Below, piece by piece: positions 1 through 5,162 of a DNA stretch of 5,162 nucleotides. The notes beneath the pieces were generated by a model, which had not been told where the DNA came from, searched no databases, and worked only from the letters and a program-made list of their open reading frames with translations. Both the position numbers and the translations under genes were made by a program. This stretch comes from Saprospiraceae bacterium. GTDB taxonomy: Bacteria; Bacteroidota; Bacteroidia; Chitinophagales; Saprospiraceae. Within the stretch, counting starts at the first letter, position 1. Each line of letters starts with the position of its first letter. The stretch covers positions 1 to 5,162 of the forward strand of contig JAGQXA010000285.1 in the NCBI GenBank assembly GCA_020436865.1. The letters run 5' to 3'.

Positions 1-18
1 ACTCACACTCACACTCCC
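1..18. repeat. ACTCAC hexamer tract upstream of tRNA-Glu
   Basis: Three consecutive six-base units (ACTCAC, ACTCAC, ACTCCC) begin at the first base of the window, so the tract may extend further upstream. It ends 6 bases before the mature tRNA. The same ACTC flavour appears on the opposite strand just after the tRNA and again on the + strand before folP, so it is probably a lineage-specific intergenic sequence. No function can be read from it. Confidence 0.6.
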
Positions 19-24
19 TTCCCC

Positions 25-96
25 GGCCCATTCGTCTAGTGGTTAGGACGCGAGATTTTCATTCTCGAAACAGGGGTTCGATTCCCCTATGGGCTG
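25..96 (+). tRNA. tRNA-Glu (anticodon UUC)
   Basis: This 72-base gene folds into a full cloverleaf and would decode GAA and GAG glutamate codons. The acceptor stem pairs 25-31 (GGCCCAT) with 89-95 (ATGGGCT), six Watson-Crick pairs plus a terminal G-T. The D arm is built on GTC/GAC around AGTGGTTAG. The anticodon stem pairs CGAGA (51-55) with TCTCG (63-67) around the loop TTTTCAT, placing TTC at 58-60. The T stem pairs AGGGG (72-76) with CCCCT (84-88) around TTCGATT. The discriminator is G96, and the next bases are CAA, so the CCA end is not encoded and must be added after transcription. It is flanked by complementary ACTC and GAGT tracts and is followed by a hairpin terminator at 157-198, which suggests it is the last or only gene of its transcript. 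Confidence 0.97.
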
Positions 97-100
97 CAAA

Positions 101-150
101 TGAGTCTTGAGTATTGAGAGTGAGTATGGAGTCTGGAGTGGGAGTTTGAG
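101..150. repeat. GAGT-rich tract downstream of tRNA-Glu
   Basis: GAGT occurs seven times, at 102, 109, 118, 122, 129, 136 and 142, spaced 4 to 9 bases apart. Read on the other strand it is an ACTC tract like those at 1-18 and 2256-2284. It lies in the tRNA 3' trailer, before the terminator. Short stretches complement the 5' leader exactly: GTGAGT at 120-125 with ACTCAC at 1-6 or 7-12, and GGGAGT at 140-145 with ACTCCC at 13-18. There is no convincing ORF here. Confidence 0.6.
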
Positions 151-156
151 ATCACG

Positions 157-198
157 AAAAAAACCTCGCAGGGAAGAGTCCCCGCGAGGTTTTTTTTT
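157..198 (+). terminator. Rho-independent terminator after tRNA-Glu
   Basis: CCTCGC (164-169) pairs with GCGAGG (184-189). After one A-C mismatch the stem continues with GGGA (171-174) pairing TCCC (179-182), closed by an AGAG tetraloop. Nine T residues follow (190-198). Seven A residues precede the stem (157-163) and can pair with the T run, so the element could also work on the - strand. It ends the tRNA transcript and insulates the protease gene. No - strand gene is visible within the window that would need it. Confidence 0.92.
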
Positions 199-212
199 GG
201 CCTAAATCGCCG

Positions 213-220
213 TATCTTGG
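213..220 (+). promoter_or_regulatory. possible Bacteroidota -7 promoter element
   Basis: TATCTTGG resembles the Bacteroidota -7 consensus TAnnTTTG with one mismatch and lies about 53 bases before the protease ATG. It directly follows the tRNA terminator, where a new promoter is expected. A -33 TTG-type box is not clear: the only TTG nearby (197-199) is closer than the usual spacing, and the T run of the terminator fills the expected place. The call rests on position and on a partial match. Confidence 0.35.
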
Positions 221-273
221 CAGAACACTGGGAACCCCTGCACATTACCGAACCGATTAAGTGAATAAATCCC

Positions 274-2217
274 ATGTTTGACATGCTTACTCTTTACCGC
301 TCCTCGTTCCTGGCCTTGATGTTGATCCTTTCCTTTGCCGCGACCGCCCAGATCAGTGCCGGCGGAAACCCCATCTTCTTTTCGGAAGCATTTCAGGAAT
401 GGAGCGGGCCCGTAGACCTGCAGCCGTATGAACTGCCGGCTCCCGACCTGGCCGCCGCCCGGCGGGAAGACCGGGAGAATCCCGGCAACACCCGTTTTGC
501 TCTACCGATGTCTGCCGATCTTTCCCTGGAAAATGCCGGTCAGTGGATCGACCTGCCGACGGGCGACCGACTTTGGCTGCTTCGTCTGGAGGCGCCTGGT
601 GCGGAAGGCCTGGCCGTTTTCTATCGCGACTTCCACTTGCCGAGGGGGGCGCGCCTGTTCATGATGGATGCGCAGGGGCGTCAGGTGCTCGGCGCATATA
701 CCGAACGAAATAACCGGGTCGGCGAACGCTTTATGACCGGCTTTGTTGCCGGCGAGGTGGCCATTTTGGAATACTTCGAACCGCGTCCGGTTCGAGGACA
801 GGGCCGATTTACCATCTTTCGGGCTGATTTTGCCTATGACCGGGAGAAAATGGAGGCCCCCGACCCCGCCGTGGCCTTTGGCTTCGGGGAGTCGTCGACC
901 TGCCACGTCAATGTCAATTGTCCGGTGGGTAGCGATTGGCAGGACGAGAAACGGGGCGTTTGCCGGATCATGATGACCCTCGTGGAGGGTACCGGTTGGT
1001 GCAGCGGCTCCTTGGTCAACAATGCCGAGAATGATGGGACGCAGTACCTGCTGAGTGGATTTCACTGCCAGGACGGCTACACGCCGGAATACGATCTGTG
1101 GCGTTTCGACTTCCAGTACGAAGGAACGGGCTGCCCGGATCCGGCGCAGGAGCCCGGATTTCTCTCGGTTCTGGGGGCGCAACTCGTGGCCGGCAGACAA
1201 GAATCCGACTTTCTTTTGCTCGAGATCCTTCCGGCCATCCCGAACTACTACGACGTCTATTTCAACGGCTGGAACCGGGCGGCTGCTCCGCCTTCCAGTT
1301 CGGTCCTGATCCATCATCCGCTGGCCGACATCCAGAAGATCTCCATCGATACGCAGGCGGCCATCGTACAAGCGACCCCACTGACCTGGAGCAACGGGGT
1401 GACCACGCCCGCCAATCACCACCTGCGGGTCGTGCTCGATATCGGCACTTTTGAGCCGGGCTCTTCGGGAGGACCCTTGTTCGGCCCCGATGGGCTGATC
1501 GTCGGTCAGCTCCACGGGGGCTTTGCCGGCTGCAATCAGGTGACCACCTATTCCGGCCGCTTTTCCGTGTCGTGGGACGCGGGGCCGAGTCCGGCCGAAC
1601 GGCTTAAGGAGTGGCTCGATCCAAATAATACCGGACTGATGAGCGTGCCGGGCTACGATCCGCCCGCCGTGGCCAGCGGCGCTGTAAGCGGCCGCGTGCA
1701 AACCGAATGGGGCGAGGGCGTGGCCGGCGTCACGGTGACAGCCGACGGACAAACGGTGCAAGAGACCTTGGTTACCGACACCTCCGGTGTCTACGAGTTT
1801 CCGGACCTTCCGTTTGGGGAGGCCTACACGATTACCTTCGAAAAGAACTATGGCGCCGACAATGGCGTCACGACCCTCGATATGGTGTTCATCACCAAAC
1901 ACATTCTGGGCGTTGACCCGCTGGACAGTCCGCTCAAACTCATCGCCGCCGATGCCAATAACTCGAATGGGGTCAGCACGCTCGACATGGTCTACCTGAA
2001 GCTGGTTATTCTTACGCTGGAAGACGGCTTCCCGAATAATACCTCCTGGCGTTTTCTGCCGGTAGGGTTTCCCTTTTCGGATCCCGGCGACCCGTTTGCC
2101 GACAGCCCATTGCCGAACGCCATCGTCATCAATAATCTGGTTTCCGACCTGCTGGGGATCGATTTCTACGGGATCAAGGTAGGCGACGTCAACGAATCGG
2201 CTGATCCCTCAGAATAG
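274..2217 (+). CDS. secreted lysyl-endopeptidase-like serine protease with dockerin-like C-terminus
   Basis: A 647-residue exported S1-type serine endopeptidase. Residues 1-25 form a signal peptide (hydrophobic core 12-23, likely cleavage after ATA25). Residues 26 to about 204 match the propeptide position and length of Achromobacter lysyl endopeptidase. The catalytic domain, about 205-465, carries the triad His264 (GFHC), Asp312 (SDFLLLE) and Ser398 (GSSGG). Cys210, 216, 243, 265, 287 and 420 line up with the six disulfide cysteines of that enzyme; Cys230 is extra. GQLHGG (411-416), a TYSGRF segment and the EWLDPNNTG end also match. Thr425 occupies the place of the Asp that gives lysine specificity, so the preferred residue is uncertain. 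Residues 468-523 look like a carboxypeptidase-regulatory/Cna-B-like beta-sandwich, and 525-585 are a dockerin-like repeat pair. The protein stops at 'GDVNESADPSE' with no recognisable type IX sorting domain. ATG 274 was chosen; ATG 283 would also leave a signal peptide. No Shine-Dalgarno is seen. Family membership is firm; specificity and localisation are inferred. Confidence 0.93.
   Translation: MFDMLTLYRSSFLALMLILSFAATAQISAGGNPIFFSEAFQEWSGPVDLQPYELPAPDLAAARREDRENPGNTRFALPMSADLSLENAGQWIDLPTGDRLWLLRLEAPGAEGLAVFYRDFHLPRGARLFMMDAQGRQVLGAYTERNNRVGERFMTGFVAGEVAILEYFEPRPVRGQGRFTIFRADFAYDREKMEAPDPAVAFGFGESSTCHVNVNCPVGSDWQDEKRGVCRIMMTLVEGTGWCSGSLVNNAENDGTQYLLSGFHCQDGYTPEYDLWRFDFQYEGTGCPDPAQEPGFLSVLGAQLVAGRQESDFLLLEILPAIPNYYDVYFNGWNRAAAPPSSSVLIHHPLADIQKISIDTQAAIVQATPLTWSNGVTTPANHHLRVVLDIGTFEPGSSGGPLFGPDGLIVGQLHGGFAGCNQVTTYSGRFSVSWDAGPSPAERLKEWLDPNNTGLMSVPGYDPPAVASGAVSGRVQTEWGEGVAGVTVTADGQTVQETLVTDTSGVYEFPDLPFGEAYTITFEKNYGADNGVTTLDMVFITKHILGVDPLDSPLKLIAADANNSNGVSTLDMVYLKLVILTLEDGFPNNTSWRFLPVGFPFSDPGDPFADSPLPNAIVINNLVSDLLGIDFYGIKVGDVNESADPSE
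1861..1994 (+). repeat. internal duplication encoding the dockerin-like repeat pair
   Basis: Two copies of about 29 bases, 1861-1889 and 1966-1994, both read AATGG-GTCA--AC-CTCGA-ATGGT and are offset by 105 bases (35 codons). They encode NGVTTLDMVF and NGVSTLDMVY at residues 530 and 565. The second copy sits in a D-x-N...D calcium-loop pattern (Asp560, Asn562, Asp571). The first is looser (Asn525, Asp529, Asp536). Most differences fall at third codon positions, so this is an old, selected duplication. Confidence 0.8.
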
Positions 2218-2226
2218 CACACTCCT

Positions 2227-2246
2227 GCCTCCGCCGAGGCTACGGC
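2227..2246. other. small intergenic hairpin without a T tract
   Basis: GCCTC (2227-2231) pairs with GAGGC (2236-2240) around a CGCC loop. An overlapping alternative pairs GCCG (2233-2236) with CGGC (2243-2246). It lies 9 bases after the protease stop, but no T run follows, so it is not a standard intrinsic terminator. It could be a weak or processed 3' end, or a fragment of a dispersed palindromic repeat. Readthrough into folP cannot be excluded. Confidence 0.4.
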
Positions 2247-2255
2247 AAGGCAAGC

Positions 2256-2284
2256 ACACTCAACCTAACACTCAACTCAAACTC
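2256..2284. repeat. ACTC-rich tract upstream of folP
   Basis: ACACTCAAC occurs at 2256-2264 and again at 2268-2276, followed by TCAAACTC. This is the same sequence flavour that flanks the tRNA gene. It ends just before the region where folP homology begins. No promoter matching TAnnTTTG is visible in the 112-base spacer, so how folP is transcribed is not clear. Confidence 0.55.
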
Positions 2285-2329
2285 ATTCCCATTCTCCACT
2301 TCCAACATACGGTCAATTGCCGGGGCGCC

Positions 2330-3136
2330 TTGCTCGACCTCTCCACGCCGCAGATCATGGGCATTCTGAATCTGACCCCTGATTCCTTTTTCGACGGCGG
2401 CCGGTACGGCGATCTCGATCTGGCGTTGCGCCAGGTCGACCAGATGCTGCAGGAAGGCGCTGCGATCATCGACCTGGGCGGAATGTCGTCGCGGCCGGGC
2501 GCCGAATTCATTTCAGTCGATGAAGAACTTCAGCGCGTCATGCCGGTCGTCGAAGCGGTCCGCCAGGCCTTTCCCGAGGCCATCCTCTCGATCGATACGG
2601 TGCGGGCTACAGTCGCCCGACAGGCCATCGAAGCCGGAGCGTCGATCGTCAACGATATTTCCGCCGGGAGCGTCGACCCGGAATTGTGGCCGACGGTAGC
2701 CGAACTGCAGGCGCCCTACGTACTCATGCATATGCAGGGGGTGCCGAGTACGATGCAGGATCGGCCAGAGTACGCAGATGTGAACCAGGAGGTCGTCGAT
2801 TTTTTTATCGAAAAGACGGCTCAGTTGCGGGAGTTGGGCGTAAACGATATCTTGCTCGACGTGGGCTTCGGTTTTGGAAAGACCGTAGCACACAACTATT
2901 CCTTGCTCAAACACCTCCATCAGTTCCGCTTGCTCGACGCCCCTTTGCTGGTAGGGCTTTCGCGCAAATCGATGGTATGTAAGGTGTTGAATGTCAATCC
3001 GAAACAGGCTCTAAATGGAACCACTGCTTTGCACATGGTGGCCTTACAGCAGGGCGCGTCGATCCTGCGGGTCCACGATGTGCGCGAGGCTCGCGAGACG
3101 ATCCGTTTGTGGCAACAACTCGACCAAACTTCCTGA
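2330..3136 (+). CDS. folP: dihydropteroate synthase
   Basis: Joins 6-hydroxymethyl-7,8-dihydropterin pyrophosphate with p-aminobenzoate to give 7,8-dihydropteroate in folate synthesis; cytosolic TIM barrel and sulfonamide target. All family signatures are present: MGILNLTPDSFFDGG (residues 10-24), IIDLGGMSSRPGAE (46-59), SIDT (87-90), ND (108-109), LMHMQG (132-137), DVGFGFGK (177-184), GLSRKS (209-214) and RVHDV (247-251). The usual Pro in D-P-GFGFGK is Val178 here. The 268 residues given start at a TTG, the only canonical start codon available. Family-like sequence continues upstream in frame (TVNCRGA, from 2309), so the real protein probably begins about eight codons earlier at a non-standard start, or the start has been lost; see findings. 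The stop is 5 bases before the next ATG, suggesting co-transcription with the two following genes. No Shine-Dalgarno is visible. Confidence 0.96.
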   Translation: MLDLSTPQIMGILNLTPDSFFDGGRYGDLDLALRQVDQMLQEGAAIIDLGGMSSRPGAEFISVDEELQRVMPVVEAVRQAFPEAILSIDTVRATVARQAIEAGASIVNDISAGSVDPELWPTVAELQAPYVLMHMQGVPSTMQDRPEYADVNQEVVDFFIEKTAQLRELGVNDILLDVGFGFGKTVAHNYSLLKHLHQFRLLDAPLLVGLSRKSMVCKVLNVNPKQALNGTTALHMVALQQGASILRVHDVREARETIRLWQQLDQTS

Positions 3137-3141
3137 CCGAC

Positions 3142-4596
3142 ATGGCCCTACCCGCCGAACATAGGAACCCGATCACGGAAAGCGAGGTCAAGCGAAGCGT
3201 CCTGCAATTCCTCAAGACCTACTACAAGTACCGGCCTCGCGGGGAAAGTGAAACGATCGCCCGCCTGGACATGCGCGCAGAAGGTGGGATCATCGCCGAC
3301 GGCCATCTGGCCTTTCAGAAAATGGACGGTTCTCCTTTCCTGGCTACCTTCGAAGCTACTGGCTACCATACGCGCGACGAGGTGCAGTTTCGGGTACAGG
3401 ATCGCCTGTTGATCTGGGATAGCCTGACGGCCGCTTCCCTCCTCACCGCGTCGGCCCTCTACTATTTCTACATCGTGGAGGGGGTCGCCCTGCGACCGCT
3501 GGGCTTGTGGGGCAGTCTGGCTGTGGTCTGGCTTGGCCTGGTGCTGTTCTTTTTCGGATATCGCCTGCTCTTTCGCTCCCTGCAGCGCTATCGGTACATC
3601 TACGCGATCGAGCAGTTTAAACGCTATCATGCCGAAGAGCAGTGGGTCACGGTGGCGGAGGACGTCTTTTCCGGTCCGTACGATCCGTATCTGGTGGAGC
3701 TGAAGCGGCAATGTATCAGTCAGGGCTTCGGCCTGATCATGGTCGACGAAAAGCGGCATCCGCATCTGGTGATCACGCCGGCCCGTCAGGAGCTGTTCAA
3801 CGGGCGGCGTCCGATCCTGCATTTTGCCGAGTTGGACAAGTGGCGCGAGCAAAAGTCTGCAAAAGAAACGGCCCCGGTATCCTGGCGCGATCGCCTGCGG
3901 CGGTCCTTGCGTTCGGTAACGCCGGAGTCTGTCTTGCGCTTCCAGCGCAGCTACCACAATCAATGGCTCATTATCGGGCTGTGTACGGCTTTGGTCGGCA
4001 CTATCCTGTACCTGGAGTTCAAAGACCCCGAAGTGCAGTATGCCGACGAGGAGTTCCGGATCACCAGATTGCTGCCTCAGGACCAGGCGGAACCGGAACC
4101 GCTCTATTATTTCATCGATTCAGCGTTCCTGGACCAGTTCGGCCCGCCGCGTCCAGCCCGGGAGGTCGTGACGGGCCGGCCGAAGATCGTACAGCCGCCT
4201 CCGGAGGAAGAAGCGGCAGTGCCCCCGGAGGAAGAAAGCGAGTTGATCGCCGAAACCGATGCCGGCGAGGTGTCGGATTGCGCCCGTTTCTATAACCTCG
4301 ACGGACCGAAATACCTGGTGGTGTACGGGATCTATCCGGATCAAGAAGAGGCCCTCGAGCAGCTCGACGAACTGCGCGATACGGAAACGGAGGTCAACCT
4401 GCTCTGGCTGGGATGTTTCGATCGACGCCTAGACCGTTATGCCCTTTTTATGGGATTGATCTACAATTCTGTCGAAGAGGCCGAACAGCAACGGGTCGCG
4501 TTCGATTCCCTCCTGGTCAAGGGAGGACTGACCGATCCGCCCTTGCAGGTGCGAGCCCTGATGATGAAAGAAGCCCCGACGGAAAAACCCCAATAG
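3142..4596 (+). CDS. unrecognised three-TM membrane protein with possible SPOR-like C-terminus
   Basis: I do not recognise this 484-residue protein as a named family. Residues 1-90 are soluble and include a beta-rich stretch, IIADGHLAFQ (50-59) then FLATFEAT (66-73). Two membrane segments follow at about 92-112 and 119-140. A second soluble part (150-270) has helix-strand YLVELKRQ...GFGLIMVDE (183-203) and an Arg/Lys-rich patch before a third membrane segment (about 274-292). Next come an acidic region, a Pro/Glu-rich linker (351-366) and an 85-residue C-terminal domain (389-473) with two strand-helix units, KYLVVYGIYPDQEEALEQL and RYALFMGLIYNSVEEAEQQ, resembling peptidoglycan-binding SPOR domains. 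By topology the N-terminal parts should be cytoplasmic and the C-terminus periplasmic. The D-x(17)-E-x-T pattern (Asp53, Glu71) and the later helix-strand resemble a degenerate restriction-endonuclease-like fold; this is speculative. ATG 3142, 5 bases after folP, is preferred to GTG 3109, which would overlap folP by 28 bases. The ORF is secure; the function is unknown. Confidence 0.85.
   Translation: MALPAEHRNPITESEVKRSVLQFLKTYYKYRPRGESETIARLDMRAEGGIIADGHLAFQKMDGSPFLATFEATGYHTRDEVQFRVQDRLLIWDSLTAASLLTASALYYFYIVEGVALRPLGLWGSLAVVWLGLVLFFFGYRLLFRSLQRYRYIYAIEQFKRYHAEEQWVTVAEDVFSGPYDPYLVELKRQCISQGFGLIMVDEKRHPHLVITPARQELFNGRRPILHFAELDKWREQKSAKETAPVSWRDRLRRSLRSVTPESVLRFQRSYHNQWLIIGLCTALVGTILYLEFKDPEVQYADEEFRITRLLPQDQAEPEPLYYFIDSAFLDQFGPPRPAREVVTGRPKIVQPPPEEEAAVPPEEESELIAETDAGEVSDCARFYNLDGPKYLVVYGIYPDQEEALEQLDELRDTETEVNLLWLGCFDRRLDRYALFMGLIYNSVEEAEQQRVAFDSLLVKGGLTDPPLQVRALMMKEAPTEKPQ
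4201..4236 (+). repeat. 12-base direct repeat in the Pro/Glu linker
   Basis: CCGGAGGAAGAA occurs at 4201-4212 and 4225-4236, exactly 24 bases apart, encoding two P-E-E-E units of the linker between the third membrane segment and the C-terminal domain. The perfect match suggests a recent in-frame duplication or slippage in a flexible tether whose length is probably not critical. Confidence 0.6.
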
Positions 4597-4606
4597 CAGA
4601 TCCGAT

Positions 4607-5162
4607 ATGCCTCTCCTGACCACCTCGACCTACCACGCTCCGCGCTTGTTGCGCCCTGCCCATTTCAATACCGTGTACCCGGCCATGTTTCGGCGACTGC
4701 CAGAGGTGCGTTATCTGCGCGAGCGCTGGGAAACGCCCGATGGCGACTTTCTGGACCTCGACTGGGCCAGGGGACAAAACGATTGCCTGCTGATCGCCGT
4801 GCACGGACTGGAGGGGAGTTCGCAACGGTCGTACATCAAGGGCATGATCCGGGCCTTCGGACAAAAAGGCTGGGACGGACTGGGGTTTAACTTCCGCTCG
4901 TGCAGCGGCGAACTCAACCGCTGCCTGCACTCCTATCACATGGGGGCGACGGCCGATCTGGACTGGCTCATCCGCAAGGTCCTCGACCAGAGACGATACC
5001 GGCAGATCGCTCTGGTGGGTTTTAGCCTGGGGGGAAATGTGGTGCTGAAATACCTCGGCGAGCGCGGCGACGACCTGCCCGGCGAAGTGCGTTCGGCGGT
5101 GACCTTTTCAGTGCCCTGCCACCTCACATCTGCCAATCTGGAGATCCATAGCCGAAAGAATC
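4607..5162 (+). CDS. YheT-family alpha/beta hydrolase (5' part, cut by window end)
   Basis: An ATG at 4607, 10 bases after the previous stop, opens a frame of 185 codons that runs off the window. The protein is an alpha/beta hydrolase of the YheT/ABHD1-3 (UPF0017) group, probable esterases of about 320 residues with poorly defined substrates. Visible motifs, in order: an N-terminal RPAHFNTVYP segment (16-25), the oxyanion-hole strand HGLEGSS (66-72), NFRSCSGELNR (95-105), YHMG (110-113), a DLDWLI helix, and the nucleophile elbow GFSLGGN (138-144) with Ser140. The remaining acid and catalytic His should lie in the missing C-terminal part. The family usually has Gly where Ser98 stands in NFRSCSG. 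No signal peptide or membrane segment is seen, so it is likely cytoplasmic. Spacing suggests it is the third gene of the folP transcript. A later in-frame ATG at 4685 would remove conserved N-terminal sequence, so it is rejected. Confidence 0.93.
   Translation, partial: MPLLTTSTYHAPRLLRPAHFNTVYPAMFRRLPEVRYLRERWETPDGDFLDLDWARGQNDCLLIAVHGLEGSSQRSYIKGMIRAFGQKGWDGLGFNFRSCSGELNRCLHSYHMGATADLDWLIRKVLDQRRYRQIALVGFSLGGNVVLKYLGERGDDLPGEVRSAVTFSVPCHLTSANLEIHSRKN

Noticed and set aside
1..150. CRISPR array or integrase attachment site at the tRNA
   Set aside because: The repeats are 4 to 6 bases with no spacers, and no integrase gene or duplicated tRNA 3' end is present in the window.
87..284. 65-codon - strand frame over the tRNA end, the GAGT tract and the terminator
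   Set aside because: It overlaps the tRNA 3' end and crosses a terminator stem; the product is low-complexity with no homology features.
502..1902. 466-codon open frame on the - strand inside the protease gene
   Set aside because: It lies wholly antisense to a gene with clear catalytic motifs, has an Arg/His/Gly-rich composition and no recognisable motif. Long antisense frames are expected in GC-rich coding DNA.
2227..2246. Intrinsic terminator for the protease gene
   Set aside because: The stem is only five pairs and no T run follows, unlike the clear terminator at 157-198.
3109..3144. GTG start for the membrane protein that would overlap folP by 28 bases
   Set aside because: The ATG at 3142, 5 bases after the folP stop, gives a compact arrangement; the extra 11 residues are just the folP end read in another frame.
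3148..3963. 271-codon open frame on the - strand inside the membrane-protein gene
   Set aside because: It is antisense to the 484-residue protein, which has coherent membrane segments and domain pattern; the - strand product is low in structure signals and rich in Arg, Gln and His.
3642..4295. 217-codon + strand frame overlapping the membrane-protein gene
   Set aside because: It is an out-of-frame reading of the same DNA with Gly/Arg/Ser-rich composition and no start context or motif.

Overview
The window looks like chromosomal DNA of a Bacteroidota bacterium, most likely from the Saprospiria (Lewinella-like) branch. Four things point there: a secreted lysyl-endopeptidase-type protease ending in a duplicated 'NGV-TLDMV' dockerin-like module followed by an 'AADANN...NNTSWRF' stretch; a dihydropteroate synthase with the 'GGMSSRPGAE' loop; the absence of Shine-Dalgarno sequences before any start; and a TAnnTTTG-like promoter. 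The DNA is GC-rich for that phylum. The taxonomic call is inference from protein flavour, not from a search.

Layout, all on the + strand. Bases 1-198 hold a tRNA-Glu(UUC) gene bracketed by ACTC-rich (left) and GAGT-rich (right) tracts, then a strong hairpin terminator. Bases 199-273 are a short leader with a possible promoter. Bases 274-2217 encode a 647-residue secreted serine protease: signal peptide, propeptide, lysyl-endopeptidase-like catalytic domain, a small beta-sandwich domain and a dockerin-like repeat pair. Bases 2218-2329 are an intergenic spacer with a small hairpin and another ACTC-rich tract. From about 2306 to the end three genes are closely packed: folP (dihydropteroate synthase, folate synthesis), an unrecognised three-TM membrane protein with a possible SPOR-like C-terminus, and the 5' part of a YheT-family alpha/beta hydrolase cut by the window end. 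Gaps of 5 and 10 bases suggest these last three are co-transcribed.

The protease is an independent secreted enzyme and shows no functional link to the genes after it. The folP cluster joins a housekeeping folate enzyme to a probable envelope protein and a probable esterase-type hydrolase; shared transcription is plausible, a shared pathway is not demonstrated. No CRISPR array, insertion sequence, phage gene or recognised defence system is visible. The points most worth a second look are the missing conventional start codon of folP, the unusual architecture of the 484-residue membrane protein, the altered specificity-pocket position and missing sorting domain of the protease, and the mirrored ACTC/GAGT tracts around the tRNA.
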